A stretch of 55,765 nucleotides of DNA from a virus: the IMG/VR virus record IMGVR_UViG_3300044825_002268, positions 1 through 55,765 of that record; one strand, written 5' to 3'. This document shows positions 1 to 10,232 of the stretch, piece after piece (positions within the stretch are counted from its first letter, which is position 1; each line of letters begins with the position of its first letter). Made by a program: the position numbers and the translations under genes. The notes beneath the pieces were generated by a model. That model was not told where the DNA came from and made no database searches. It saw only the letters and a list, made by a program, of their open reading frames with translations.

Positions 1-74
1 ATCCAAGCGCCCGCCGCCATGCGGTGGTGCTGTTTTACGGCTTTTTGTTGCTCGTCTTTCTCAGTGGTTGCCAT
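1..74 (-). CDS. Small conserved phage protein downstream of portal, 5' part only (second copy of the junction gene)
   Basis: This is the first 24 codons of the 59-residue gene that is complete at 55490-55669. It is cut only because the contig begins here. The start ATG at 74 has an AGGAGG ribosome site lying in the last codons of the portal gene. Codon 11 reads AAA (Lys) here and GAA (Glu) in the right-hand copy, the only difference in the repeat. Confidence 0.75.
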   Translation of the reverse strand, partial: MATTEKDEQQKAVKQHHRMAAGAW

Positions 75-170
75 GGTTAACCTCCTAGTTGGCGTTGAAC
101 TTCGTTATTAAGTCTTACTGCGGTCTCGACCTGCTCTTTTCGGAGCTTCTGCTCGTCCAAAACCAGCTCT
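1..170. repeat. Terminal direct repeat, left copy (assembly redundancy)
   Basis: These 170 bases are repeated at 55596-55765 with a single mismatch (T at 44, C at 55639). The repeat ends inside the portal gene and carries no feature of its own. The simplest reading is an overlap from closing a circular or circularly permuted genome. A true short terminal repeat is also possible. The mismatch changes codon 11 of the small gene that spans the junction. Confidence 0.9.
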
Positions 171-2611
171 GCACTGCGTATACGCTCCTCAGTCAGGTTG
201 TTCTCGGCGTTCATGGCAATGTCTGCCTGAAGCCTTGCGGCCGCCTCTGCGGCCTTCTGCTGGTCTTTGCGCATACTGTCTTGCAGGTCAGCCTGTAGCT
301 TCTGGGTCTTGAACTGTAGGTCTGCCTGATCTGCCGCGGCCCGGCGCTGGGTTTCAGCCAAGGAAGCCTGCAATACCGCCTGAGCCTCAGCGTCAGGAGG
401 TGCCTGCATAGCCTGCTGGGCAAACTGCTGATTCATCTGGATGAGCTGCTGGAGCATAGGCATCAGAGAACCAAAGATCTGCTGGCTTTCGGCCTTTACG
501 TTGTCTGCGGCCATGGCGATCTGGTGATCCACCCCCATGACCTCGGGCATATCCTCGTACTTGGCCTGATCCATTGGCACATAGCCATTCATCCGGTTGG
601 TGTACCAAAGGACCATATGTTGCTTAACGTGCTCCAAGACCTGAGGAATCAACTGCTTGGCCATAATCGGGTTAGATCCTAAGGCTGGATCAAGGGCAAA
701 GCTCAGGTGGGTATGGATATGGGCGATCTGATCCTGCCGCGGGTAGGCGTAGGCGGTCTTACCCAAAGCCATAGCGGCATTTTCCTCGGCGGCCGATATC
801 TCATCGGTCGTTGGTGCCGTTGGCATGAGCTCGTTGACGTTGGGAACCTTTAACTGTTTGAGCATCCGAGACACCACCACCCGCTGATCAAAGAGTTGCG
901 GGTAGGCAGAGGCCATCTGCAGGACTGCCTGCATCTGGGATATCCGCTGGGTCTCGGAGAAGATGTGCGGATCAGAGACCGGCACTACGTCGCTATTGCG
1001 TTTAAAGTCCTCCCGCTGAACCGGAAGCTCGGCAACGATATCGCCCCTGCGCTGATCATCCAGATACCACCGGTTGATGCGGCCAAGCACCATTAGGAGC
1101 CGGCGCTGACTGTCATGCAGTCGGGCATGGATGGCAGAAAAGACTGCCGCACCCTGTTCGATTAGGGCTTGAGTCGTGCCTACCGGGGTGTTTTGCCCGA
1201 TGTCTGAAATCTTCTCTTCTGCGGTCGTTACAACCCCTTTGGCGGCGCTCGTAAGCCAACCCAAGAGCTGATACAGAACCGGGGAGGGTGGGTTAAAGGG
1301 CATCGGCATAGCGATCTTGCGGATATCGTCCACCCCCGGCGCACCCTCAATCTCAGTTACTTGGGTGACATCGACCTGCTGGGACTGCCCAGAGATCTTG
1401 GCTCCTTTAATCTTGAGCATGGTCGCTGAGTTATTGATATGCGCCGTGTCCAGCAAAGCCCGTAGAGCGCCTGTCAGAGCGGCCGACAAGCCCCCGATAA
1501 GGTGGGGAAGACCGATTGCATAGGCTCCACGCCAAGGGATGAACTTGAACTCAATGAGCCAGTCCAGCTTGGTCATGGTCTCATCGCCTTCCTCCCAGTT
1601 CCGATATAGACCAATGACCTCATGCTCAAGATCGTCGATCATCAGAATGTAAGGGGCGTTTTGGCCGTCGCTATAAGGATCGTCATCCAGCGTCAGGTAG
1701 GTATAGATATGAAATACTCGCCGTAGACCGTCCTCGTTATCCTCAAACTTCTTACCCTCAATCTTGTTGTTGGCCTTCTCGGCTGCGGTCTCATCCGGCT
1801 CCATGGTGGCCCGGATAAAGTCAATGTCTCGGTAAAGGCCGCGATCAATCCGGCGCTTGAACTCCCACTCCGTGATGTCGTGGATTTCTGACACCCGCTG
1901 GGCGGTATAGAAGTTAGCTGCGGCAAAAGGAATTAGAATGTTGTCTATGGGCACGAACTCTGCGCAGGGGCGCTTTTTTTCCTCGTCGTACCAGAGCTTC
2001 ATGTATTGAGAGCCGCCAAGGGGCAGCTGAGTCAGTAACTGCTCCTGCTCATCCCTAAATTCCTCGATCTGCTCAGTCAACTGCCAATTGATGTAATCCC
2101 GCTTACGCTCGGCAATCTCAGTCTTGGTCTCATCGACCTCACCCAAGATCTTGGTTCGGGCAGGGCCGTCGGGCGGGAATAGCTCTTTGATCGCCCGGGC
2201 AGCAAAGTCCACACAGGCTTCAGCCATCACGGGGTGAACCACCCGGGAAGCGCCCATGAACTGCGCTCCACCCGGGGCGTCATCACCTAAACCTGTCCGG
2301 CGGATGCCCTCTTCGTACTGCTTATCCCGCTTCTCCCTTGCCTCTTTATCCTTCTTCAGAAGGTCAAGGTAACGCATAGCGATAGCGTTCAGATCGGACA
2401 AATCATAAGAGTCGGCCAAGTTCTCATAGAAGTCTTTAGACTCCATCGGGCCGGTAAACTGATCGCTTAGGTTCACCACAGCCGATCCGTCAGGCATTTC
2501 CTCAACCTGAGTGATTTCCTCTGTCAGCTCAACGACCGCACCGCCATCCGGCGTAGTCTTTAAGCCTTGAATAAAGCGCCCGAACTCCGGGTCAATTGGC
2601 ATTTCAGGCAT
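77..2611 (-). CDS. Portal (head-tail connector) protein
   Basis: 844 residues, the size of large P22/Bcep22-type portals, which form the dodecameric ring through which DNA is packaged and ejected. The middle has the portal-like stretch around SQYMKLWYDEE followed by a wing/stem-type region. The last ~120 residues are Gln/Ala-rich and strongly helical, as expected for a portal barrel. The N terminus carries two DGGAV/DGSAV repeats (residues ~21-45) also found in the scaffold-like protein. Its start overlaps the end of the polyvalent gene by 8 bases, and the next gene downstream in transcription lies across the contig junction, so it sits in the late operon after terminase. Function is inferred from size, position and overall pattern. 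Confidence 0.85.
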   Translation of the reverse strand: MPEMPIDPEFGRFIQGLKTTPDGGAVVELTEEITQVEEMPDGSAVVNLSDQFTGPMESKDFYENLADSYDLSDLNAIAMRYLDLLKKDKEAREKRDKQYEEGIRRTGLGDDAPGGAQFMGASRVVHPVMAEACVDFAARAIKELFPPDGPARTKILGEVDETKTEIAERKRDYINWQLTEQIEEFRDEQEQLLTQLPLGGSQYMKLWYDEEKKRPCAEFVPIDNILIPFAAANFYTAQRVSEIHDITEWEFKRRIDRGLYRDIDFIRATMEPDETAAEKANNKIEGKKFEDNEDGLRRVFHIYTYLTLDDDPYSDGQNAPYILMIDDLEHEVIGLYRNWEEGDETMTKLDWLIEFKFIPWRGAYAIGLPHLIGGLSAALTGALRALLDTAHINNSATMLKIKGAKISGQSQQVDVTQVTEIEGAPGVDDIRKIAMPMPFNPPSPVLYQLLGWLTSAAKGVVTTAEEKISDIGQNTPVGTTQALIEQGAAVFSAIHARLHDSQRRLLMVLGRINRWYLDDQRRGDIVAELPVQREDFKRNSDVVPVSDPHIFSETQRISQMQAVLQMASAYPQLFDQRVVVSRMLKQLKVPNVNELMPTAPTTDEISAAEENAAMALGKTAYAYPRQDQIAHIHTHLSFALDPALGSNPIMAKQLIPQVLEHVKQHMVLWYTNRMNGYVPMDQAKYEDMPEVMGVDHQIAMAADNVKAESQQIFGSLMPMLQQLIQMNQQFAQQAMQAPPDAEAQAVLQASLAETQRRAAADQADLQFKTQKLQADLQDSMRKDQQKAAEAAARLQADIAMNAENNLTEERIRSAELVLDEQKLRKEQVETAVRLNNEVQRQLGG

Positions 2612-5600
2612 AGCGTTTTAGCTCCTGTTGGAGGGAAAAGTTAATTAAATTTCCCGCATCTGTTACGTCTGGAACGGTATTAAACGGGGCAATGATTGGG
2701 CCGCCGCGTTGCATCTTGACTGCGCCGCCCTTTTTGTAGGGCTGGCCTTTCAGCGCAGATTTCTTCAACTCCGGGGTAAATTCAATCATATAGACCGGCT
2801 CAGTCAGGTCTGCGTAACCGCCCTCCTCGGTCACACCTCTACCTACTTTGGTTTTGGTCTCATAAAACCGACCACCCATCTGCTTGGCATAGTCTTGTAA
2901 GGCTTTCTTCAGTTTATTGTCATAAAACGCCAGCATCCCTTCTTCCCGTGGGGCGCTGACGCCGGTATCAAACTTTTGCATCCGATCCCATGTCTTTTTC
3001 GTTATCCGATCAATTTGATTTTCGGACAGCCGGCGACCAATGGACTCGACTAACTCTCGTAATTCCGCTTGCGTCTTAATTGGGACGCTTTTGCGTTCTT
3101 TTAAAATTCCCCTAGCCCGAGCCTCGGCTTCTAGGTTCATACGGCCTGCAAGACCGCCTTTTTGTTCTGTGGCCGATACATTCCACCCGTCTTCGGTCTT
3201 TTCCCAAGCAATCTCTTGTGTTCCCCAGCGCTTAATCTGAGGGCTGGCGGCTGAAAATCCTACGCGGTCGTAACCGTTTCGGGCTGCGTAGTTGAGCGCT
3301 CGTTTTAGACCCAGTTTGTGCCATGTTTCTTTTAACGGCGCGTTTGGCAGAAGTTCATTTAATTTTTCGTATGGTTTTTTTGCTTCATCATATTCTTTGA
3401 GTGCTTGGTCAGCAATTTGTCGCAACTTTTGGAATTCTGGATCTTGTCCAATTTGTCCTACTATATCTCCACTTAAATATCTTTTTCCAAGTTTTTGTAA
3501 AAATTCAATTTCTTTTTGATTTTTATATTGATTTACGTTGCCCTGCGCTTCCCTTGCTAGACTTTGTTTTTCCAGATAATTTGATCTAATCTCATCAGCG
3601 TTGGCCATATTCTCTGGCGTCCGATAACCACGGTCTGCGCCCTGCTGATGCCAGTCGGACTGCAGCTCGTCCACATAAAGCATAGGCTTGCCATCGGTAG
3701 TGATTCGGTCTTGTAGTCGCAGGTGGGCTATAACATCCGGCTCCTCGATGTGCGGGTTGTCGTTATATTCATCCCGCTCGTTGGCCAACTTCGCCTTTGT
3801 CTTTAGACGATTAAAATTGACTGTGTCTTCAGGCGTCATGACCGGTCTATCTTTGTCAGGGCCAATAGATTTTCTGAACTTCTCATACAGCCCTTCGAGC
3901 TGCGCCTGCTCCCGCTTCGTAAGAGCCGGGTTTGGCTGCGGTTGATACTGAATCCAAATCTCTCGGTAGTTCTCGCCCAAAGGTAATTGATAGTCGTGAT
4001 ACAACGTCTGTCCTTCAGAGACTAGCCCCATGTCGATAGCGTGAGTGTTGGCTGCGCCTTCTGCCTCTTCCTGAGTTCGGAAGTAATCTCCGACCGGACG
4101 ACCTCTGGCATCACGAACCGTAAAACCAACATCATCGTTACCTAAAATTTCGTAACCAAGGTCGTTTTCATATCGATAGTAAGGACTTTCCCAATATTGA
4201 CTATAGGCAATGTCGTAGGCTTCTTGACGGATGTTGTCATCAATCTTCGAGTCTATGTCTGCCTTTATCGCAGGGTTAGCCAACTCTTCCGGGGTGTATT
4301 CATCATAAATACGTTGAGCTATTTCATCCCTACGACCGGGATTGTAGTTATCAAAATCATTAAAAATGTCATCAGCGTTGCTGCTTATGTAATCCGGATC
4401 ATCGATAGAATCACCCCGAAACTTCATTTCAGCCTGATCGCCTTTAGCGGCTTCGTACTGGATTTCTGAAAACTTGTATTTATTGGCCTCTGTGAACTCT
4501 TGGATATCTTCCTTAGTGACTTTCGCTTGACCCGACAGGAAGGACTGCAAGCCAGAAAACTCCAGCTCTTCGTTTGATACGCCGCCGCGTTTGAGGTCAT
4601 TCAAAAAGGCATCGCCCGTTCCCTGCTTGCGCTGAAGGTTCAATGCGGCCTTCTCTGCTTGCGAAAAAAGTCCCAGCTCGTTTGCCGGCGCCTTAATCTC
4701 TGCTGGCTTTCCGGTCTTGACTTCAGTCTTTAATACCTCAGTTATGGGCTTACCTACCGGCTCAATCGATAGGCCAACCGGTAGCGGCGGGACTTCAGAT
4801 ACCGCCTCTTTTACAGCCGTGCCTGCTTTGCCAGCTATCGATCTGAGCTGCGGTGCCATCCCGGTCAGCGAACCCGTCACCGGCCCAAACACCTCCGGCA
4901 TTAGCGGGGGCAGCTTGTACTTAGTCTCAAGCTCCTCCATGAACTTACCGAACTGTCCGACCTTCTCAGCCGCTGCGGGGGAAAGATCTCCGCTCGGAAG
5001 CATGAACTCTTCCATAGCCTTTTCCCCGGCCTTGATACCTTCTTGGGTTCCAAACTTCCCTGAGGTAATGGTTTTGTAAGCCCCGACAAACGGGGAGACC
5101 AAAGCCTTGGGGATTTGGGAGGCGATGAACTTCGTAGCCTCAAAGGTCGGGCTGCCAGAAGACTCTTGGTTCGGATCTAAGGCGGGCAACATTCCGCTGA
5201 TCTCATCCGTAATCGGTGTGCCGCCGGCCTGCATATGGACAGGTCCACCAGCCTTGTAAGCCCTAAATTGCTCTTCAAAGTTTACTGGGCCACCAGACTT
5301 TTTCTTGTATTTATTTATGCCGCCAAAAAGATCGGCCAGCCGGTTAAATTCATCTTTTGATATGACCGGCTCTCCGTTGAACTCAGCAATAATATTGACA
5401 TCAATGCCACGATCTTGGGCATTTTTAAGAATATTTGGTCTAAGCCACACCAAGTCTGCATTAGAAAGATCGCCAATGTGCGACCATTGTTGAGACTTGA
5501 TAAAGTCTTGCACGAAAGGAATGAATTCATCGTCCGGGCGCTGATTTTTCGGACCTTTAATCTGGCTAATCAACGGTGGGCGGGGCGGAACCCCAGCTTC

Positions 5601-8600
5601 TGCCAAAGCCATAGCGGTATGCTCATCTGTCAGTTCTTCCACATCCGGATGCCGCTGGCGCCACTGACGAACATATTCGCGGTACTGCGCCTTGGTCTCC
5701 CCATCGAGCTTGGCAAAATCTTCGCCGCTTACAGGATACGGTTGCGGATTGGGCGTGACTTCTATTGTGACCGCCGGTTTGCCGGCCTTATCCCGTAGAC
5801 TGAAGATCCGAGACTGGCCGCTCACGACATCCGGGCAGTAGCCCCCAACGCAGTGCTGCATTACGTCGCCTTCGTAGCGCAAGGCTTCTTCTAATGCTTT
5901 GCGCGGATTACCGGGGGTGTCTGGATAATGCTTGTAAATTCCTTCAATTACATCCTTGAGATCAGTTCCGGTGATAAGTGCGCCTCGGCCGTCATCCCCA
6001 ATTTTTCTGACCGACATAGCCCTTGGCGCCTGATTGACCACCTCAAAACCTTCTGGGAGTTTTTCAGGATACGGCAACATCTTCATCTCAACCCAGCGCA
6101 AGCCCTTCTCTGTTTCGGGATACTCTTTAACAACCTCAACAGACTTCTGGGCAGACAAGGCATTGGCTTCAGCCTTCTGCACCGAGCGGTAGGCGTTGAT
6201 TCTGTCTACAAGGTCAGCCGCCTGCTGGACGGTCATCTTCTCTAAATCTTTTGGTTTGATCAGAAGATTCTCAGGCAGGCCAGAGTTTGGATTCAGAGCG
6301 TTTTTTAGCTCGTCAACCATGTGCTGAAAGCCGGTGGTGTACTCATCCATACCGGTATTGACCATGTTGACCCGAGTCTCAGGTGGCACCTTAAACAACC
6401 ATGGATTCTCAGAGTAGACACGCTTTGCGTCGCCTTCTCTCAAATAGTAGTTTGGCTGAATGATCTCGCCGGCTTTTGAACCATATCCGACATATTTGTC
6501 AGCCGTGTCCTCCCATAACCGACCAATTTCAGAAGACGCGGTAGCTTTTTTTGGAAATCCTGCGGCGATACGTCTTTGCTCTAATGCACTCATCAATTGA
6601 GTTTCTTGGGGAGAAAAGTGCAACCCGGTACGATTAGCAATGAAGTCACGTTCCTTTTGGAGCTTTAGTAGATCCTGCCGGGACTGGGTCAGCATCTCCG
6701 GGGTAACCCCGCGCTGCCTTGCCACCTCTTCCATCTTGTCCGTAGCTCTCTGAATCTCAGCGTCTTTGTCGGCCAACAACTTTTGCTGCTTTTGCGCCCA
6801 GTCGTCAGCCCCTAAACGAAGCGGATCTTCCGGAGTGCCCATCTCGTTTTTGATATACCGATTTAACTTTTGGTCGATCCACTTATTGATCGCCACCATT
6901 GGCTTTAAATTTTCAGTCGAAACCTCAAACTGCGTTCTAATGTCTCCCGACAACTCTGGCCTTGCCAATGCCTTTTCCATTTCTACCAACGCTGCAGCAG
7001 GGTCAGTTCCACCTGCCAATTTTTCCCTGATCGGCTCAGTCTTCTTTTCGACCTGACCGGCTAACCAGTTCCCACCTTTTGGCTTAACGATTGCAGGCGC
7101 TCCCAGCTTAGTGATGGCCTCGGTGTCACCCATCGCCTTATAGATCTGCTCTGCGGTCAGATCCGGCTTACCGGTGATTGCTCTTGTTGCCGCGGTTCCT
7201 ACGCTCTCCGCCCCTCTTGCAGCTCCTCGGGCAACCGGCGGGGCAAACGGAACCATCGACAGGGTTTCGGCCACATACGGCTTATCGGTCGTAATCGGGA
7301 TATTGCTTTGCTGGGGCATCCGGAAAAGCGGGTCACCGTAGCTTAACTTCTCAACCGTTTCTGATGTCGGCAGGATTAGGTCAAGCAACGTCCCTGTCGG
7401 GGAGTTCAGCCCCTTCTGAGCTTCTTCCCTAAACTTCAGGGCTTTGGCCAAAGCGCCTAACAGGGCGTTCTGCGGCGTAGCGCTGATCGATCCGGGGTTA
7501 CCACCGTCTTGCATATGAACAGGCCCACCAGCCTTATATGCCTGATACTGCGCCTCCAAATCTGACACCACCGGTGGAATGCCTTCTGGGCTAGCAAGAC
7601 CGCCCTCGGCCATGCCCTGCTTTTGCAGGTAGGTGAGGTATTCCTCGTTGATGTCCTGAGTCGGCAGGCCCTTGCCCTTTTCACCTAAGGTCCACTCGTA
7701 GTAACCGATCCTTGCCTTGCCTTGATCTTTCAGCCTTTGCGCATAGTCCCGCATGATCTTCTCGGCCTCACCGGGCTTAAACACCATGCCGGTATCCTCA
7801 CCGGTCAGAAGATAAGGAAAGCCCGGGTGCAGGTCTGGACGGTAGACGACATTTCCCTCAAGGTTAAATAGCCGCGGTCCGACCGCAAACGTCGGGACAT
7901 CTCCGCCGTGCTCTGGGTGCAGCAAAAGAGGTTCAGTCTCTTGTTTCAGAATATCGGTCGGGCGGAAGATCACGCCCTTGCCGCTCTTCTCACCGCCCAG
8001 TGCCACGCCGCCCTTAGACGGTGGGATGCCCTTACCCAACATGATGTCTGCAAGAGCCGCCCGTTTCTCAAAGGTGTCGGCCTTCTGCCAAATCTTCGGG
8101 TCGCGGATCTCGGCACCCTCCCCGAAGGTCAGGGCCAGATTGTGATTGATCTTCTTCTCAAGCTCTTTAGTGAGCTTGCCCTCTTTCATGGCGTCAGTAA
8201 AACCTTTACGCAACTTGTTGAACACTAGCGGGTTTGACTTCAACTGGTCTTCGGCGCCAAGGATGGTTGACCAAAACGTGAAAGGATCGGACTGGCCAAT
8301 CATTTTGCTGGCTGTGCCCTTCTCACCCACGCCCCAGACCAATCCCTCATAAAAAGGGTCGACCTGCTGTAAGCCGGAGAACATGGCACCGCCGATATTC
8401 CCGCCGCCGACTCTAGTGCGGTCGGACTGGGTGACTTTTAATTTGCCCTTACCCTCGACGTTTAGGTTACCTAACGCCTCGGAGAGTTTCATCGGCTCCG
8501 TCGCCTTAGCTACATCTGCAGCCCGCCGTCCAGCCGCCGCCCGATCCGCCGCCTTAGCCGCCTCAACCAAAGCCTCTTGGTCAGTGGCCTTGGCTGCCTT

Positions 8601-8645
8601 GCCTGCGCCTTTAGCTCCAATCGTTAGGGCTGCTTTAATTGGCAT
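2604..8645 (-). CDS. Giant polyvalent protein with PcfJ-like and LPD-like regions, probably injected with the DNA
   Basis: 2013 residues. Residues ~870-1060 contain the PcfJ-like signature around 929 (VMQHCVGGYC, then SLRDKAGKPAVTIEV). Residues ~1640-1970 look like a large polyvalent-protein-associated domain (VDELQSDWHQ, then a KxTWHxLGLKRALNYAxxNGYDR segment). Such multidomain proteins in phages and conjugative elements are known as polyvalent proteins and are thought to enter the recipient cell with the DNA. Three Gly-Gly motifs break the chain into modules: KAGGPVHMQDGG (~370-381), KAGGPVHMQAGG (~1130-1141) and KKGGAVKMQRGG (~1971-1982). The N terminus is Ala/Lys rich. The gene lies between the small HTH gene and portal, overlapping both. 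That it is a virion ejection protein is inference from size, position and the shared motif. Confidence 0.7.
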   Translation of the reverse strand: MPIKAALTIGAKGAGKAAKATDQEALVEAAKAADRAAAGRRAADVAKATEPMKLSEALGNLNVEGKGKLKVTQSDRTRVGGGNIGGAMFSGLQQVDPFYEGLVWGVGEKGTASKMIGQSDPFTFWSTILGAEDQLKSNPLVFNKLRKGFTDAMKEGKLTKELEKKINHNLALTFGEGAEIRDPKIWQKADTFEKRAALADIMLGKGIPPSKGGVALGGEKSGKGVIFRPTDILKQETEPLLLHPEHGGDVPTFAVGPRLFNLEGNVVYRPDLHPGFPYLLTGEDTGMVFKPGEAEKIMRDYAQRLKDQGKARIGYYEWTLGEKGKGLPTQDINEEYLTYLQKQGMAEGGLASPEGIPPVVSDLEAQYQAYKAGGPVHMQDGGNPGSISATPQNALLGALAKALKFREEAQKGLNSPTGTLLDLILPTSETVEKLSYGDPLFRMPQQSNIPITTDKPYVAETLSMVPFAPPVARGAARGAESVGTAATRAITGKPDLTAEQIYKAMGDTEAITKLGAPAIVKPKGGNWLAGQVEKKTEPIREKLAGGTDPAAALVEMEKALARPELSGDIRTQFEVSTENLKPMVAINKWIDQKLNRYIKNEMGTPEDPLRLGADDWAQKQQKLLADKDAEIQRATDKMEEVARQRGVTPEMLTQSRQDLLKLQKERDFIANRTGLHFSPQETQLMSALEQRRIAAGFPKKATASSEIGRLWEDTADKYVGYGSKAGEIIQPNYYLREGDAKRVYSENPWLFKVPPETRVNMVNTGMDEYTTGFQHMVDELKNALNPNSGLPENLLIKPKDLEKMTVQQAADLVDRINAYRSVQKAEANALSAQKSVEVVKEYPETEKGLRWVEMKMLPYPEKLPEGFEVVNQAPRAMSVRKIGDDGRGALITGTDLKDVIEGIYKHYPDTPGNPRKALEEALRYEGDVMQHCVGGYCPDVVSGQSRIFSLRDKAGKPAVTIEVTPNPQPYPVSGEDFAKLDGETKAQYREYVRQWRQRHPDVEELTDEHTAMALAEAGVPPRPPLISQIKGPKNQRPDDEFIPFVQDFIKSQQWSHIGDLSNADLVWLRPNILKNAQDRGIDVNIIAEFNGEPVISKDEFNRLADLFGGINKYKKKSGGPVNFEEQFRAYKAGGPVHMQAGGTPITDEISGMLPALDPNQESSGSPTFEATKFIASQIPKALVSPFVGAYKTITSGKFGTQEGIKAGEKAMEEFMLPSGDLSPAAAEKVGQFGKFMEELETKYKLPPLMPEVFGPVTGSLTGMAPQLRSIAGKAGTAVKEAVSEVPPLPVGLSIEPVGKPITEVLKTEVKTGKPAEIKAPANELGLFSQAEKAALNLQRKQGTGDAFLNDLKRGGVSNEELEFSGLQSFLSGQAKVTKEDIQEFTEANKYKFSEIQYEAAKGDQAEMKFRGDSIDDPDYISSNADDIFNDFDNYNPGRRDEIAQRIYDEYTPEELANPAIKADIDSKIDDNIRQEAYDIAYSQYWESPYYRYENDLGYEILGNDDVGFTVRDARGRPVGDYFRTQEEAEGAANTHAIDMGLVSEGQTLYHDYQLPLGENYREIWIQYQPQPNPALTKREQAQLEGLYEKFRKSIGPDKDRPVMTPEDTVNFNRLKTKAKLANERDEYNDNPHIEEPDVIAHLRLQDRITTDGKPMLYVDELQSDWHQQGADRGYRTPENMANADEIRSNYLEKQSLAREAQGNVNQYKNQKEIEFLQKLGKRYLSGDIVGQIGQDPEFQKLRQIADQALKEYDEAKKPYEKLNELLPNAPLKETWHKLGLKRALNYAARNGYDRVGFSAASPQIKRWGTQEIAWEKTEDGWNVSATEQKGGLAGRMNLEAEARARGILKERKSVPIKTQAELRELVESIGRRLSENQIDRITKKTWDRMQKFDTGVSAPREEGMLAFYDNKLKKALQDYAKQMGGRFYETKTKVGRGVTEEGGYADLTEPVYMIEFTPELKKSALKGQPYKKGGAVKMQRGGPIIAPFNTVPDVTDAGNLINFSLQQELKRYA

Positions 8646-8833
8646 CAGGGCTCCCCGATCACATACTTAGACTTATTGCCGTTGCGGATTGCCAAGATGG
8701 TGTAGCCCTTTGCCCTAAGTCTATGGATTTGCGCCGGCAGACGACCGATCCCCTTCTTCTTTGCGTAGGCTTCATCGATCCAGCCGTTTGAGAGAAGTCG
8801 GTCAAGGGTTAGCATCAGTTGGCTACGCTGCAT
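8645..8833 (-). CDS. Small winged-helix/HTH-like protein
   Basis: 62 residues, mostly helical at the N terminus (LMLTLDRLLSNGWIDEAYA), then a basic GIGRLPAQIHRLRAKGYTI segment and a short beta-hairpin-like end (KSKYVIGEP). This pattern suits a winged-helix DNA-binding fold. The ATG overlaps the TerL stop by 11 bases and its stop overlaps the start of the giant gene, so it is translationally linked to packaging genes. It could modulate packaging or late expression. No specific role can be read from the sequence. Confidence 0.65.
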   Translation of the reverse strand: MQRSQLMLTLDRLLSNGWIDEAYAKKKGIGRLPAQIHRLRAKGYTILAIRNGNKSKYVIGEP

Positions 8834-10229
8834 AAGGGTTCACGCGCTTAGGTCTGAATTCGGCGTAATCATCATCGTCCCTTGCCGGTGGGTCTATGTC
8901 AAGGAACCCCGCATCTCTGAGGTATCTGAGCGCCTGAGTACAGGTATCGACAAAGTCGTCATGGGTGGATTCTGGGAATGAGCAAATCTGACTGACGAAC
9001 CCCTCAGCCCAGTCTCGGACGTATCCCTTCTTGACCATTGACTCGGGGATGTAGACCCGCTTATGGGCGATGATGTTGGCCACAATCGATAGCCTCTGGA
9101 TCTTATCCGCCCGGCCGGGGTTGTACGCCCTCACCGGCAGACGCGCCCGCTGCAGGTCTTGGATGAGACTTATGCCCGAGGCTTTGTCTTCAATGAGGAT
9201 TAGGTCAACCTTCTTGCCGTCTTTGCCCTCCCCGTAGGTCACCTTGTATTCCTCGATGACCTTCGGCCGCAGGTCGGGGTACTGGAGCCTATCCTGCCAT
9301 GCGTCTATCAGCATGACCGCGGTTGGGCCGTCCATGGGCTGGAAGATCCCCCAAGTCGTGCAGGCGGTGGGATCGTTGACGGTCTTCTCGGTATAGGCGC
9401 AGTCGTAGGACTGCAGGATGAAGTCGAACTTCGGAAACGGCTTCTCAGCCGGCCAGAGCTTGAACATTTCCCGCTTGACGATCCCCGACTCCTCGGGATC
9501 GATGATCTCAGCGTAGATCTCCTGCCGCCCCAGCTTGGTTCCCTCGTACTGAAGGATCTGCTTTTGGAAATTAGGGGACAGGTTGGCTAGGTTGTCATAG
9601 GTGGACGCAGTAGTAAGCGTTACATCGTCCCCATCCCGGCCGACCAGATCGATGATCAAGTCTTTAGGCCGCGGGGTAGTGGTGGCGATAATCCGGGTTC
9701 TGGAGCCAAGCCGGACCGAGAACATGATCTGATCCCACGCCTCATCGAGGTAGTCCCAAGCGGCCAGCTCGTCTAGCCATGCCCCGTGGAACTGCGGCCC
9801 CCGGAAGCGCTCTGGCTCCGAGGCTGGGATGCCTTTGATCAGGCTGCCATTAGTCAATTTAATCTCGTGGAAGGCGCGGTTGTAATCTGCCACAAGTGAA
9901 TCGGGTATAACTGATAGGAGCCCTGAATCTCCTTCAAAACAGGTCGCCCGAACATCGGAGCTGGTGGGCGCTCCAACCAGCCAGCGAGTGCCTGCTTCCT
10001 GCCATGCCCACCACCCCACTTGCTCCGCAGCCGTCCGGGTTTTGCCGGCACCGCGGCCGGCGAGCATAAGCCATATCGTCCACCAATCCCCAGCCGGCAC
10101 AATCTGGTGCTTATGGGCCTTAGTGAGCCAGTTAGCCCGCCAAGCCCATGCGGCCTGATCCTCGGCTGGCAAAATGGAGAACTTGGCCTGAATCTCTGGG
10201 TCGGCCAGCAACTCAGCAAGATCAGTCAT
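8823..10229 (-). CDS. terL: Terminase large subunit (ATPase and nuclease)
   Basis: 468 residues. The ATPase Walker A is G58-R-G-A-G-K-T64 and Walker B with catalytic acid is WLDE (D153, E154), followed by the coupling motif region IIATTTPRP (~180-188). The RNase H-like nuclease domain shows D276 (QSYDCAY), E347/D348 (LIEDKASG) and D424/D425/D428 (HDDFVDT). It cuts the concatemer and pumps DNA through the portal. It starts three bases after the TerS stop and overlaps the small HTH gene. All catalytic motifs are intact and the length is normal for the family. Confidence 0.96.
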   Translation of the reverse strand: MTDLAELLADPEIQAKFSILPAEDQAAWAWRANWLTKAHKHQIVPAGDWWTIWLMLAGRGAGKTRTAAEQVGWWAWQEAGTRWLVGAPTSSDVRATCFEGDSGLLSVIPDSLVADYNRAFHEIKLTNGSLIKGIPASEPERFRGPQFHGAWLDELAAWDYLDEAWDQIMFSVRLGSRTRIIATTTPRPKDLIIDLVGRDGDDVTLTTASTYDNLANLSPNFQKQILQYEGTKLGRQEIYAEIIDPEESGIVKREMFKLWPAEKPFPKFDFILQSYDCAYTEKTVNDPTACTTWGIFQPMDGPTAVMLIDAWQDRLQYPDLRPKVIEEYKVTYGEGKDGKKVDLILIEDKASGISLIQDLQRARLPVRAYNPGRADKIQRLSIVANIIAHKRVYIPESMVKKGYVRDWAEGFVSQICSFPESTHDDFVDTCTQALRYLRDAGFLDIDPPARDDDDYAEFRPKRVNPYAA

Positions 10230-10232
10230 CCC

